Assembly: GCA_947476425.1 (NCBI GenBank)
Contig: CANJQJ010000015.1
Span: forward strand, 1-57,051
DNA length: 57,051 bases
From: Sphingomonadaceae bacterium
GTDB lineage: Bacteria; Pseudomonadota; Alphaproteobacteria; Sphingomonadales; Sphingomonadaceae
Direction of reading: 5' to 3'
Shown: in pieces, positions 30,641 through 40,785 of the stretch
Layout: every line of letters starts with the position of its first letter
How positions within the stretch are numbered: position 1 is the stretch's first letter
The notes under the pieces: generated by a model
What the model saw: the letters and a program-made list of their open reading frames with translations, nothing else
What the model was told of the DNA's origin: nothing
Databases searched by the model: none
Program-made: the position numbers and the translations under genes

Positions 30641-32625
30641 TTGGTGAGCCTCAGTGCGCCGATTTCGCTGCCGATCTGCTGGAACTTGGCGATGAGCGAC
30701 GCGGAGTCCGCAATCGTCGAGGCCTTGTCGGCACCACTTGCGCATTGGGTAAGCTCGGTGGTAAGCGCCTGTGCGAAGCCGATTACCCAGAGTGCGTTAA
30801 TCCGCGCCTTGGCTTCGGTGCAGGCGATCAGGAAGCGCCGCAACTCGCGATTGTCCTGATTGGTCGAGGTCGTGTAGCCGCCAGTCACGCGCTGATCTAG
30901 GCGCTCGATGCCGTAGAGAGTGTAGTTGTCCGGATCGGTGTTCATCGCACCGTCGGTCATGAACACGATGTAGCGATCGACCCCCGCGTTGTTGAACGTC
31001 GTCGGGTTGGTCGCGCTGAAGATGCCGGTCGGCGAGATGAAGCGAGCGCCCCAGATCATGCCGAAGTCATGATAGGTAGTGCCCTTGGCGAAGAGCGAGT
31101 TGAGATATGTGTTCAGATTGGCGCGAGTCCATGCCTGCAAGGTCTTTGCGGCCTGTGGGCAATAGGACGTCGAACTGGATCCGCTGTTGGCCGGCGTTGA
31201 GCTCCGCCAGTAGGAGATATCGTCGAATTGCGGCGCCCAGCGTGTGGGGTCGCTGTTCGGAACGAAGTCGATGTTGAGATCGTAGGCGCCCGAGGGCACT
31301 GTGAGTGGCGAGGCGCTGGTTATGGTGGGATCGGTGTCACGCTCCTCGATGCAGCCACTCCAGCTCGAGTTCGTCGTGGTGAAGCCACTGGCCGTTCCTG
31401 CGGCCTGCATCGCGGCGAGTTGCTGCTCCGTGTAGTCGCCGATGGCGGGAACGATCCCCGACGTGTTGGTGGAAAGCGGAATCGTTCCTCCGGTGCGGAA
31501 ATTCGACACGTCGAAAGTGGCTTGTTGATAGATCCACTTGGTGAATTTGTAGCCGGGAGCGGTCGTGGTGGTGGTTACCGTCACGCTCTTGGTTCGGGTG
31601 CATGTCGCGGTTGAGTTGCCGCCGCCACTCATGCTCGTCGAGCCATTCCAGGTGCCGCGGGCAAAGCTCGTGTTGGTGACGGGCGAGGGAGCGGTACCTG
31701 TGCTGTAGTCACCGCTCGGCGAAGGGTTGAAGCTCCCGAACGAGGTGTTGTCCCCATAAGCCCGGCAATCGCTTTTGGTGATTGAAGAACCATAGGTCTC
31801 CGTTGTGACCACTGGCGTTCCTGTGGTGGTGGTCGTGTTTGCCGTGTCGAAACGCGCAACCCGCGATTGATACGGTTTGCTGCTACGAAAATAATTGCTG
31901 TCGACGGTTCGGATCGCGGCACCAACATTCACGCCCGCAGAATAGGGGACAATTCCGTAGCGCAATCGCAGACCCTGCGATTCGAGCTGCACCTGTGCGG
32001 TGGCCAGCGTGTCGTAGAGCGCAAGCACTGCCGCGCGGAGGGATACGATCTTCGACGTCGATTTCTCGGTGGTGTTCGAGCAACTCGACTCGCTCGGCGC
32101 GCAAAGCATCGATCCGGTGGTGTCGAGCACCAGCACGATATCGGTGTTGCGGAAATCGAGGCGGGCGTTGCAGTTCACGCTGATCGGAATCTGGTTGTAA
32201 CCGAACATCGACATGATCGACGTCGGCACCGTGGTGTTCGCAGTCACGATGACCGTCATGTTGTCGCCGCCGCTGACGACGGGCACGAAGCTCGCCACGC
32301 CGAAACTGGGCGTGGTTCCGCCTTCGCCAGTCGGAAAATTGAAGCGGAAGAATTTGAGCGCTTCATTCTGGACGGTGGTGTCGACGGTGCCGCCGGACAT
32401 CACGCGGCGACCGGCAAGGGCCGCTGCGTCGCATGCCATCTGGAGCCGTGACTGCGCCATGTAGGCGCGCGACATATCGATGCCGCCGCCGACAAGCCCG
32501 GCGAGCGGAACCATCGCAGCCGCCGCCATCGCGAGCGTGTTGCCGGCGACGTCCGCGACGATCCGGACGCGGAAACGCCGGACTTTCGCGATGATATTTC
32601 GCAGCGACCAACCCATCTCATCCAT
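30637..32625 (-). CDS. TadG-like pilus assembly protein with von Willebrand A domain
   Basis: 662 residues. The N-terminus has the TadG leader and helix (VAGNTLAMAAAAMVPLAGLV then GGGIDMSRAYMAQSRLQMAC), followed by a VWA domain with the MIDAS-like DIVLVLDTTGSM near residue 165. A long Thr/Ser/Gly-rich insert with several Cys (about residues 265-430) splits it before the second half (VDRYIVFMTDGAMNTD). Likely anchored and exposed in the periplasm, supporting Flp/Tad pilus assembly. First of three coupled genes; the core Tad machinery must be elsewhere. Confidence 0.88.
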   Translation of the reverse strand: MDEMGWSLRNIIAKVRRFRVRIVADVAGNTLAMAAAAMVPLAGLVGGGIDMSRAYMAQSRLQMACDAAALAGRRVMSGGTVDTTVQNEALKFFRFNFPTGEGGTTPSFGVASFVPVVSGGDNMTVIVTANTTVPTSIMSMFGYNQIPISVNCNARLDFRNTDIVLVLDTTGSMLCAPSESSCSNTTEKSTSKIVSLRAAVLALYDTLATAQVQLESQGLRLRYGIVPYSAGVNVGAAIRTVDSNYFRSSKPYQSRVARFDTANTTTTTGTPVVTTETYGSSITKSDCRAYGDNTSFGSFNPSPSGDYSTGTAPSPVTNTSFARGTWNGSTSMSGGGNSTATCTRTKSVTVTTTTTAPGYKFTKWIYQQATFDVSNFRTGGTIPLSTNTSGIVPAIGDYTEQQLAAMQAAGTASGFTTTNSSWSGCIEERDTDPTITSASPLTVPSGAYDLNIDFVPNSDPTRWAPQFDDISYWRSSTPANSGSSSTSYCPQAAKTLQAWTRANLNTYLNSLFAKGTTYHDFGMIWGARFISPTGIFSATNPTTFNNAGVDRYIVFMTDGAMNTDPDNYTLYGIERLDQRVTGGYTTSTNQDNRELRRFLIACTEAKARINALWVIGFAQALTTELTQCASGADKASTIADSASLIAKFQQIGSEIGALRLTK

Positions 32626-32765
32626 TCCTTAAGCGCGCATTTCGAGCAGGATCAGGGATGGGCATGCCAGATAAAGGCTAATAGTCGCTGAAGACCAAGG
32701 GTTAAGGTGGCGTAAGGATTTAAATTCATGTCGCGGTGACCAATATTCGCGAATAAGAGCCGTCC

Positions 32766-33419
32766 ATGGCCTGGTCACCCGAAATTGCCGATCCCCGACG
32801 GCGGCTTGCGCTGAGCTACGCGCGCCGTGCCGATCGCGCGAAATTGGCGATGCTCTGGGCGCTCGACGAGCGACTGGGCGCGATCGTCGGCGCTGCGCGC
32901 GAACCGATGCTTGGGGAGATCCGCCTTGCTTGGTGGCGCGATGCCTTGTCGGCGCTCGGTACGGGCGCGCCGGGTGGGGAGCCGCTACTTGGCGGACTGG
33001 CGATGATCGTCCGGGACGGCGGGATCGAAGGCGGCCAGCTTGCCGATCTTGCCGATGGTTGGACAGCGCTGCTCGCGCCGTTGCCATTGGACGCGGAAGC
33101 GCTTGATCGTTTTGCGACGGAGCGTGGATCGCGGCTCTTCATGCTCTCGGCGATGCTCTTGGGCGTGGGAGATCATACGGGCATCGAGGACGCCGGGGCA
33201 GCGTGGGCGCTCGCCGATCTCGCAAGCCATGTCAGCGATCGCGAAACCGCAATACGGTCGCGTGCGCTGCTTCAGGATCGGCTCAGTGCGATGCCCTCCC
33301 GATGGCCGGCGCCGTTGCGGCCCCTGGCGATGCTTGTTGCGTTCGCGCGTCATGAAGCAAGCGCACCGGGAATGGTGTTAATCCGCGGTATCTGGGCCGG
33401 ACTGACCGGGCGTTGCTGA
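32766..33419 (+). CDS. squalene/phytoene synthase family protein (short form)
   Basis: 217 residues with LALSYARRADRAKLAMLWALD and GEIRLAWWRDAL, recalling the head-to-head prenyl synthase fold. The full Asp-rich DxxxD motifs of HpnC/HpnD/CrtB are not evident, so catalysis is doubtful; it looks closer to NDUFAF6-like members linked to respiratory complex assembly. No carotenoid or hopanoid gene is adjacent. Divergent from the TadG gene. Confidence 0.75.
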   Translation: MAWSPEIADPRRRLALSYARRADRAKLAMLWALDERLGAIVGAAREPMLGEIRLAWWRDALSALGTGAPGGEPLLGGLAMIVRDGGIEGGQLADLADGWTALLAPLPLDAEALDRFATERGSRLFMLSAMLLGVGDHTGIEDAGAAWALADLASHVSDRETAIRSRALLQDRLSAMPSRWPAPLRPLAMLVAFARHEASAPGMVLIRGIWAGLTGRC

Positions 33420-33429
33420 AGTTCAATAA

Positions 33430-33453
33430 ATCCACTATGTAAATCAAGTGGAT
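33430..33453. other. inverted repeat ahead of the EF-hand gene
   Basis: ATCCACT and AGTGGAT are perfectly inverted around a 10-nt AT-rich loop, 10 bp before the EF-hand start and 10 bp after the preceding stop. It could be a weak terminator or an operator. Confidence 0.4.
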
Positions 33454-33463
33454 AGGGGGCTTT

Positions 33464-33928
33464 ATGTGGCGAATATTGATCGGAAGCGGCGCTTTGGTGA
33501 TTCTGGGGCTGGCCGGATTCTTCTGGTGGAAAAGCATGGCGTTCGTCGATGCGAGCATACCAAAGCCGCCGTCGGCAACGAATGGATCAATGGTCTACGC
33601 GGCGCAACCGCTTGCTCGTCCACCCGCCGCGAGCGAGCAGACGCGGGAGGGGAAACGCTTCGATCGGTACGACAAGGACCAGGATCAACGAATCACCCGC
33701 GAGGAATATCTCGGTACGCGGCGCAAGGCGTGGGAGAAGCTCGATACCAATCACGATGGCCGGCTGAGCTTCGACGAATGGGCAGCCAAGATATCAGGCA
33801 AGTTCGCCACCGCCGACGCCGATCATTCAGGCGCGCTCAGTCGCGGCGAGTTCGAAACGACGAAGGTCAAGCGAAAGGCGCCGGCCCGCTGCGCTTGCAG
33901 TCCCACGAAGGACGGCGAGGAGGATTGA
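33464..33928 (+). CDS. membrane-anchored EF-hand protein
   Basis: 154 residues: N-terminal signal or anchor helix (ILIGSGALVILGLAGFFWW), a Pro/Ala linker, then three EF-hand loops, DKDQDQRITREEY, DTNHDGRLSFDEW and DADHSGALSRGEF, each with the calcium-ligand spacing. The C-terminus is basic with CACSPTKDGEED. Probably a periplasmic calcium-binding protein; partner unknown. Confidence 0.87.
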   Translation: MWRILIGSGALVILGLAGFFWWKSMAFVDASIPKPPSATNGSMVYAAQPLARPPAASEQTREGKRFDRYDKDQDQRITREEYLGTRRKAWEKLDTNHDGRLSFDEWAAKISGKFATADADHSGALSRGEFETTKVKRKAPARCACSPTKDGEED

Positions 33929-33968
33929 GCTTGAGCCTCCTCGCTTCGCAGCGAAGGGGCGGGAAAGC

Positions 33969-35507
33969 TCAGCTCGCTGCTGCTTCCAGGGGCGCCCGGC
34001 CGCGCTTGACCATGAGCTTGTTGAGCGCATTGACGTAGGCGCGAGCCGAAGCGACCAGCGTATCGTGATGCGTACCGCGTCCTCGCGTGGTGCGGCCATT
34101 TTCCGAAAGCAGCACCGAGACCTCCGCCTGAGCATCGGTGCCGCCGGTGACCGCGTGGACCTCGTAGCGTTCGAGGATCGACTGGTCGTGCGGAATGATT
34201 TCCCGGATCGCATTGAACAGCGCATCGACTGGTCCATTGCCCCGCGTAGCCGCTGTCTTTTCGGAACCGTCGACCTCGAGAGTCAGGATCGCACGGGCTG
34301 GGCCTGTACCGCAGTGGATCTCGACTTCCTTCACCTGAATTCGATCATGTCCGCGCAGCACCTCGTCATCGACCAGCGCGACGATGTCCTCGTCGAACAC
34401 GGTCTTCTTGGCGTCGGCGAGCGACTTGAAGCGGCCGAATGCATCCTGGAAAGCGTTGTCGCCCAGCACATAGCCGAGCTGCTCGAGCTTCTGCTTGAAC
34501 GCGGCGCGCCCGCTATGCTTGCCCATCACCAGGTTGGAGGTGCTGAGGCCGACGCTCTCGGGGGTCATGATCTCGTAAGTCGAGGCATCCTTGATCATGC
34601 CATCCTGATGGATGCCGCTCTCGTGCGCGAACGCGTTGGCACCGACGATCGCCTTGTTGGGCTGGACCTGAAAGCCAGTGATCCCCGAGATCAGCCGCGA
34701 AGCGCGGGTGATTTCCTGCGAAACGATATTGGTGCGAACCGGCATGACATCGTGCCGGACCTTCAGCGCCATCGCGATTTCCTCGACCGCGGCATTGCCG
34801 GCGCGTTCGCCGATGCCGTTGATCGTCGATTCGACCTGGCGCGCGCCGGCCATCACCGCTGACAGCGTATTGGCGACGGCCAGGCCGAGGTCGTTATGGC
34901 AATGCGTCGAGAAGATCGCCTTGTCGGCGTTCGGAACGCGGGCGAGGATGTCCTTGAACATCGCGCCATAGGTCTGCGGCGTCGCATAACCGACAGTATC
35001 GGGCAGGTTGATCGTGCGAGCGCCGGCAGTGATCGCGGCCTCGACAGCGCGACACAGGAAATCCGGGTCGGTGCGCGTGGCGTCCTCGGCGGACCATTCT
35101 ACGTCAGGGCACAGCCGGGCCGCCAGTGACACCGATGCGGTGATTGCTGCCAGGACTTCCTCGGGCGACTTGTTGAGCTTGACTCGCATATGGAGCGGCG
35201 AGGTTGCGATGAAGGTGTGGATGCGCGGTCGCTTGGCATGGCGCACGGCCTCCCATGCGCGCTCGATATCCGGGGCTGCGGCGCGGGCGAGGCTGGCGAC
35301 GGTGGCGCGCTCGCACTGTTTGGCGACTTCGCTGACAGCCTCGAAATCGCCGGGACTGGCGATAGCGAAGCCGGCTTCGATGATATCGACGCCAAGCGCT
35401 TCGAGCTGGCTGGCAACCAGCAATTTTTCCTCGAGGTTCATCGAACAGCCGGGCGATTGCTCGCCATCGCGCAAGGTGGTGTCGAAGATCAAGACGGTAT
35501 CGGTCAC
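33969..35507 (-). CDS. leuA: 2-isopropylmalate synthase
   Basis: First committed step of leucine synthesis (acetyl-CoA + 2-oxoisovalerate). 512 residues: [17 protein letters not shown] at the N-terminus, metal-binding [18 protein letters not shown], and the C-terminal LeuA allosteric domain (about residue 385 on) that mediates leucine feedback. GTG 35507 follows CCAGGAGC. Upstream lies a leader ORF with four consecutive Leu codons and a large inverted repeat, so expression is probably also controlled by leucine-dependent attenuation. Confidence 0.98.
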   Translation of the reverse strand: MTDTVLIFDTTLRDGEQSPGCSMNLEEKLLVASQLEALGVDIIEAGFAIASPGDFEAVSEVAKQCERATVASLARAAAPDIERAWEAVRHAKRPRIHTFIATSPLHMRVKLNKSPEEVLAAITASVSLAARLCPDVEWSAEDATRTDPDFLCRAVEAAITAGARTINLPDTVGYATPQTYGAMFKDILARVPNADKAIFSTHCHNDLGLAVANTLSAVMAGARQVESTINGIGERAGNAAVEEIAMALKVRHDVMPVRTNIVSQEITRASRLISGITGFQVQPNKAIVGANAFAHESGIHQDGMIKDASTYEIMTPESVGLSTSNLVMGKHSGRAAFKQKLEQLGYVLGDNAFQDAFGRFKSLADAKKTVFDEDIVALVDDEVLRGHDRIQVKEVEIHCGTGPARAILTLEVDGSEKTAATRGNGPVDALFNAIREIIPHDQSILERYEVHAVTGGTDAQAEVSVLLSENGRTTRGRGTHHDTLVASARAYVNALNKLMVKRGRAPLEAAAS

Positions 35508-35551
35508 GGATTTGCTCCTGGTTTCGCGGAGATTTCTGTCGGAGTTCAGCT

Positions 35552-35606
35552 GCCCTTAGGCGCTATGGCTCGGGTCATGCCCAAGCGAATAGGCGCGCCT
35601 AAGGGC
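35552..35606 (-). promoter_or_regulatory. candidate attenuator structure of leuA
   Basis: A perfect 12-bp inverted repeat (GCCCTTAGGCGC at 35552-35563, GCGCCTAAGGGC at 35595-35606) encloses a 7-bp hairpin (GCTCGGG 35568-35574 / CCCAAGC 35580-35586). The leader-peptide stop codon lies within the RNA's first arm, so ribosome position could decide whether the long stem forms. No U-tract follows, so the mechanism may not be classic intrinsic termination. Confidence 0.55.
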
Positions 35607-35646
35607 GCGTAAGTCGAAGCAGAAGAAGGCCACGAAACGACGTCAT
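35599..35646 (-). CDS. leuL: leucine-rich leader peptide upstream of leuA
   Basis: A 15-codon ORF, MTSFRGLLLLRLTRP, with four Leu codons in a row (CTT CTT CTG CTT) plus a fifth after Arg, ending in the arm of a large hairpin 92 bp before leuA. This is the composition expected of a leu attenuator peptide. No Shine-Dalgarno precedes ATG 35646; a candidate promoter would start transcription only a few bases before it, suggesting leaderless translation as reported for Sinorhizobium trpL. ATG 35658 is an alternative start four codons longer. Confidence 0.7.
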   Translation of the reverse strand: MTSFRGLLLLRLTRP

Positions 35647-35654
35647 AGCTGGGG

Positions 35655-35683
35655 CCATAACGTGATTTGGGAACGGAAGTCCA
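35655..35683 (-). promoter_or_regulatory. candidate promoter for leuL-leuA
   Basis: On the minus strand TGGACT (complement of 35678-35683), a 17-bp spacer and TTATGG (complement of 35655-35660). The predicted start, about 35648, is almost at the leader ATG. Confidence 0.4.
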
Positions 35684-35691
35684 TTGTTTTC

Positions 35692-35719
35692 CGTCATCCC
35701 CGTTTGCGCGGGGATGACG
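35692..35719. repeat. GTCATCCCC palindrome, REP-like, after the YceI gene
   Basis: CGTCATCCCCG and CGGGGATGACG form a perfect 11-bp stem with a 6-nt loop, 13 bp past the YceI stop; it probably doubles as that gene's terminator. Confidence 0.7.
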
Positions 35720-35731
35720 AAGCCGTCGTTA

Positions 35732-36358
35732 TCAGCCTGCCTTCTTCTCGAAAGCCGCCGTGATCTGCAGTTCCACCGCATCGCTGACCAGCGGGATTCC
35801 GTAGCTGATCCCGAAGTCGCTGCGCTTGACCGTCGTGGTCGCCTCGAAGCCGACATTGTCCTTGCCGTCCATCGGTCCCTTGCCGGCGCCTACGAAATGC
35901 GCGGCGAGGACGACCGGCTTGGTGATGCCCTTGATCGTGAGATTGCCGTTGATCGTGGCGTGGGTGCCCTTGACGACGATGTTCGTCGCTTCGAAATGCG
36001 CGCTTGGAAATTTCGCGATGTCGAAGAATTCGGGCTTGGCGAGATGCTCGTTGAGCGCGGCGGCGGTGGTCACGAGGCCCGAAAGCGGGATGTCGATCGA
36101 GACCTTGGATGCCGCTGGCTTCTTGGGATCGAGCGTCAGCGTCCCGGTGATTTCGCCGAACAGCCCGTGATAGGTGTTGAAGCCCATGTGGTTGACCGCA
36201 AACGCGACCTGGGTATGCCAATGATCGACATCGTAGGTGCCGGCGGTAACGCGGGAAACGTCGGGCTTGCCCGGCGCTTCGGTCGGCAGGTTCTGCGCGA
36301 TCACGGGCAGCGCGATGGCAGCGGTCAAAAGCGATGCTGCAACGACGTATTTCTTCAT
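35732..36358 (-). CDS. YceI family periplasmic protein
   Basis: 208 residues with a signal peptide (MKKYVVAASLLTAAIALPVI, cleaved after AQA-like IAQ) and a lipocalin-like YceI barrel: YDVDHWHTQVAFAVNHMGF near the N-terminus and later LTIKGITKPVVL. Members bind polyisoprenoids or amphiphiles in the periplasm. Lies downstream of ilvC by 66 bp on the same strand, but a function shared with Ile/Val synthesis is unlikely. Confidence 0.92.
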   Translation of the reverse strand: MKKYVVAASLLTAAIALPVIAQNLPTEAPGKPDVSRVTAGTYDVDHWHTQVAFAVNHMGFNTYHGLFGEITGTLTLDPKKPAASKVSIDIPLSGLVTTAAALNEHLAKPEFFDIAKFPSAHFEATNIVVKGTHATINGNLTIKGITKPVVLAAHFVGAGKGPMDGKDNVGFEATTTVKRSDFGISYGIPLVSDAVELQITAAFEKKAG

Positions 36359-36424
36359 GAGGGGCCTCCGGGGGAAAGGAAAGGGGGCCGTGCTAATGCC
36401 ACGACCCCCACCCCGAAAGCTAGA

Positions 36425-37456
<1,032 letters not shown>

Positions 37457-37489
37457 TTATCTTGCCCCTGGCCTAGGCCGGGATATGAA

Positions 37490-38005
37490 TCACAAAGCTT
37501 CCTTGCCGCGCGCCATAGCAGCGACGCCGGTGCGTGCAACCTCGACAAGCCCGATCTCGCGCATCAGCTCGAGGAACTTGTCGATCTTTTCGCTCCCGCC
37601 GGTCACTTCGAAGATGAAGCTCGAGGTGGTCGCATCGATGACGTGCGCGCGATACACCTCGGCGAGGCGAAGCGCTTCGATGCGGTGCTCGCCGGTTCCC
37701 GCGACCTTGACCAGCGCGAGCTCGCGCTCGACGTGCGGGCCAAGCTCGGTGAGATCGGTGACCCGGTGAACGGGCACCAGCCGATCGAGCTGGGCAACGA
37801 CCTGATCGATGACCTCCGGCGTTCCCGAGGTGACGATCGTGATCCGGCTGATCGTTTCGTCCTCGGTGACATCGGCCACCGTCAGGCTTTCGATATTATA
37901 GCCACGCGCCGTGAACAGGCCGGCGATGCGGGCGAGCACGCCAGCCTCGTTATCGACGGTGACGGAGAGCGTGTGACGCTCGATCGTTTCAGGCTTAATA
38001 TGCAT
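37490..38005 (-). CDS. ilvN: acetolactate synthase, small regulatory subunit
   Basis: 171 residues (long alphaproteobacterial IlvN/IlvH type): N-terminal ACT domain (HTLSVTVDNEAGVLARIAGL and FTARGYNIESLTVADV) that senses valine, and the C-terminal ALS_ss domain (EVYRAHVIDATTSSFIFEVT). Its ATG overlaps the ilvB stop (TGATG). Confidence 0.97.
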   Translation of the reverse strand: MHIKPETIERHTLSVTVDNEAGVLARIAGLFTARGYNIESLTVADVTEDETISRITIVTSGTPEVIDQVVAQLDRLVPVHRVTDLTELGPHVERELALVKVAGTGEHRIEALRLAEVYRAHVIDATTSSFIFEVTGGSEKIDKFLELMREIGLVEVARTGVAAMARGKEAL

Positions 38006-39759
38006 CAGACCAGCGCCTTCGCTTCATCATCCATTTCGCCGGAGACCTGATCCGATTGCAGGATCATGTCGGTGTGCGATGCGCCCGAGGGGATCATCGG
38101 GAAGCAATTGGCGAGCTTTGCCACGCGGCAATCGACCATCACGGGACCGTCATGCGCGAGCATATCGGCAATGCCGTCGTCGAGTTCGCTGACGGTATCG
38201 ATGCGGATGCCCTTCCAGCCGAAGCTTTCCGCGAGCTTGACGAAATCGGGCAACGAGTCGGAATAGCTTTCCGAATAGCGGCTCGAATAGGTCAGCTCCT
38301 GCCATTGGCGGACCATCCCCATATATTCATTGTTGAGGATGAAGACCTTGACTGGCAGGCGATACTGCGTTGCCGTCGCCATCTCCTGGATGTTCATCAG
38401 GATGGACGCCTCGCCCGCAATGTCGATCACGAGTGCGTTCGGATTCCCGACCTGCGCGCCAATCGCCGCAGGCAGGCCATAGCCCATCGTGCCGAGGCCA
38501 CCGGAGGTCAGCCATTTGTTGGGCTGCTCGAAATCGAAATGCTGCGCGGCCCACATCTGGTGCTGGCCCACTTCTGTGGAGATGATCGGTTTGCGCGCAT
38601 TGGTCGCCTCCCACAGTCGCCGGATGGCAAGCTGCGGCATGATCTCCCTGGTCGAATCGGGGAAGGCGAGCGACTTTTTCGCGCGCCAGCCGTCGATCTG
38701 CTCGTACCAGGCGGTGTGCGTGGCGGGGGGATAGGCGCGCGCTTTCCATAGCTTGACCATATCTTCCATCGCGCGGCCGACGTCGGCAACGATGCCGAGA
38801 TCGACGCGGACAACCTTGTTGATCGACGAGCGATCGATATCGACGTGGATCTTCTTCGAATTGGGCGCGAAGGCATCGAGGCGGCCGGTGACGCGATCGT
38901 CAAAGCGCGCGCCGAGCGCCACGACCAGATCGGCCTGGTTCATTGCCCAATTGGCTTCATAGGTGCCGTGCATGCCGAGCATGCCGAGCCATTGCGGGCT
39001 GGAGGCAGGGAAGGCGCCGAGACCCATCAAGGTCGACGTCACCGGCGCGCCGGTGATGCGCGCGAGTTCACGCAGGATCTGGCTCGCACCGGGGCCTGCA
39101 TTGATGACGCCGCCGCCAGTGTAGAGGATTGGGCGCTTGGCCGCCGCGATCATCGCGATGGCCTCCTCGATCTGCGCCTGCTCGGGCTTGACCTGGACGC
39201 GATAAGCCTTGCGGCCGACGGTTCCGACGCCCGGTTTCTTGTAGGTCGCGGTCGCGATCTGGACGTTCTTCGGCAGATCGATCAGCACTGGCCCTGGACG
39301 GCCGGTCGTGGCGATATGGAATGCCTCGTGAATGACGTCGCCGAGCTTGGCCGGATCCTTCACGAGATAATTATGCTTGGTGCAATGGCGCGTGATGCCG
39401 ATCGTGTCGGCTTCCTGGAATGCGTCGGTTCCGATCAATTGAGTCGGGACCTGCCCGGTGATGATCACCATCGGGATCGAATCCATCAGCGCGTCGGCGA
39501 TGCCCGTGACGGCGTTGGTCGCGCCCGGGCCGGAGGTGACGAGCACGACGCCTGGCTTGCCGGTCGAGCGCGCATAGCCCTCGGCGGCATGGGCTGCGCC
39601 GCCTTCCTGGCGGACGAGGATGTGGCGGATGCGCTTCTGCTTGAACAGCGCGTCATAGATCGGGAGCACGGCGCCGCCCGGATAGCCGAAGACCACGTCG
39701 ACTCCGAGGTCGCACAGTGCTTCGATCAGAATTTCCGCGCCGGATTTCTCGGTCGCCAT
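38005..39759 (-). CDS. ilvB: acetolactate synthase, large catalytic subunit
   Basis: TPP- and FAD-dependent enzyme, first common step of Val/Leu/Ile synthesis. 584 residues: N-terminal TPP domain with FGYPGGAVLPIYDALFK and catalytic Glu in RQEGGAAHAAEGYARSTG, central FAD-binding domain, C-terminal TPP-binding GEASILMNIQEMAT with ILNNEYMGMVRQW. GAAGGAAGG precedes ATG 39759. First gene of ilvBNC. Confidence 0.98.
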   Translation of the reverse strand: MATEKSGAEILIEALCDLGVDVVFGYPGGAVLPIYDALFKQKRIRHILVRQEGGAAHAAEGYARSTGKPGVVLVTSGPGATNAVTGIADALMDSIPMVIITGQVPTQLIGTDAFQEADTIGITRHCTKHNYLVKDPAKLGDVIHEAFHIATTGRPGPVLIDLPKNVQIATATYKKPGVGTVGRKAYRVQVKPEQAQIEEAIAMIAAAKRPILYTGGGVINAGPGASQILRELARITGAPVTSTLMGLGAFPASSPQWLGMLGMHGTYEANWAMNQADLVVALGARFDDRVTGRLDAFAPNSKKIHVDIDRSSINKVVRVDLGIVADVGRAMEDMVKLWKARAYPPATHTAWYEQIDGWRAKKSLAFPDSTREIMPQLAIRRLWEATNARKPIISTEVGQHQMWAAQHFDFEQPNKWLTSGGLGTMGYGLPAAIGAQVGNPNALVIDIAGEASILMNIQEMATATQYRLPVKVFILNNEYMGMVRQWQELTYSSRYSESYSDSLPDFVKLAESFGWKGIRIDTVSELDDGIADMLAHDGPVMVDCRVAKLANCFPMIPSGASHTDMILQSDQVSGEMDDEAKALV

Positions 39760-39823
39760 CTTGCCTGCCTTCCTTCAAACGCCGCGCGCCTAGACGATTA
39801 TGCTGCGCGTGCACAGGGGCGGG

Positions 39824-39852
39824 CTGCTACCGGCAATAATTTAATGTGTCAA
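39824..39852 (-). promoter_or_regulatory. candidate sigma-70 promoter for ilvBNC
   Basis: On the minus strand a perfect TTGACA (complement of 39847-39852), 17-bp spacer, then TAGCAG (complement of 39824-39829). It overlaps the 3' end of miaA; the resulting leader is about 58 nt and shows no Ile/Val/Leu leader peptide. Confidence 0.5.
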
Positions 39853-40785
39853 CGCCATTTTGTGTAATTTTATTACAATATCATCGATAATGACATTATC
39901 TAATTGCTCGACGTGGTGCTGCCAGGCTTCCGGGAGCTGATGGCGGAACCACGTATATTGGCGCTTGGCATATTGGCGCGTGGCGGCAGCCGCCATGGCA
40001 ATCATGGTTTCGCGGTCGATTGCGCCAGCCCGCCAGGCAGCGATTTCGCGGACACCGATTGCCCGCATTACTGGCAAGGCCGGATCGAGATTGCGGGCGA
40101 CTAGCGAATCGACTTCGGCAATTGCGCCCTGATCGAGCATGACCAGGAAGCGATCGTTCGCGCGGGCGTGGAGCCAATCGCGCGGGGGAAGCAGGATCGC
40201 GGGGAGTATTTGAAAATTCGCGCCGAGGCCGCCTTCCTTTCGCTGCTGCCACTCGGCAAGCGGAATGCCGGTGGCACGGACGACTTCAAGTGCGCGGGCG
40301 ACTCGAGTTGTGTCCGTGGGCCGCAACCGAGCAGCGGCTTCGGGATCGACGAGAGCCAGCGCCGGATGCGTTTCCGACACCGGCATAGCGCGGACTTCGG
40401 CGCGGATATCGGGGTCGATCGGCGGGACGGGGGCGATGCCATCGATCAGCGTTCGAATATAGAGGCCCGTGCCGCCGACGAGAATCGGCAGGCGACCCGC
40501 ATGTTGCGCGGCGGCGATTTCCGATTTCGCGAGCGCCGCCCATTCCGCGGCCGAGCAGGGCGAAGCGCCGTCCCTAATGCCGAACAGGCGATGTGGTGCG
40601 CGAGATTCCTCGTCAGAGGATGGCCGTGCCGAGAGCACCGCCAGATCGCGATAGAGTTGCGACGCATCGGCATTGATTATGACGCCGCCGCTTGCCTCGG
40701 CGAGGCGCAGCGCGAGAGCGGACTTGCCGCTCGCCGTTGGCCCCGCAATAAGCGCCACCGGATACAAGGAGTCGTTCGTGTTCAT
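39841..40785 (-). CDS. miaA: tRNA dimethylallyltransferase
   Basis: Adds dimethylallyl to A37 of tRNAs reading UNN codons. From ATG 40785 it is 314 residues, the family length, with P-loop [17 protein letters not shown], then [20 protein letters not shown] and later [12 protein letters not shown]. The frame stays open to 41058 but that extension is antisense to serB. Start codons of miaA and serB overlap head to head by eight bases. Confidence 0.95.
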   Translation of the reverse strand: MNTNDSLYPVALIAGPTASGKSALALRLAEASGGVIINADASQLYRDLAVLSARPSSDEESRAPHRLFGIRDGASPCSAAEWAALAKSEIAAAQHAGRLPILVGGTGLYIRTLIDGIAPVPPIDPDIRAEVRAMPVSETHPALALVDPEAAARLRPTDTTRVARALEVVRATGIPLAEWQQRKEGGLGANFQILPAILLPPRDWLHARANDRFLVMLDQGAIAEVDSLVARNLDPALPVMRAIGVREIAAWRAGAIDRETMIAMAAAATRQYAKRQYTWFRHQLPEAWQHHVEQLDNVIIDDIVIKLHKMALTH

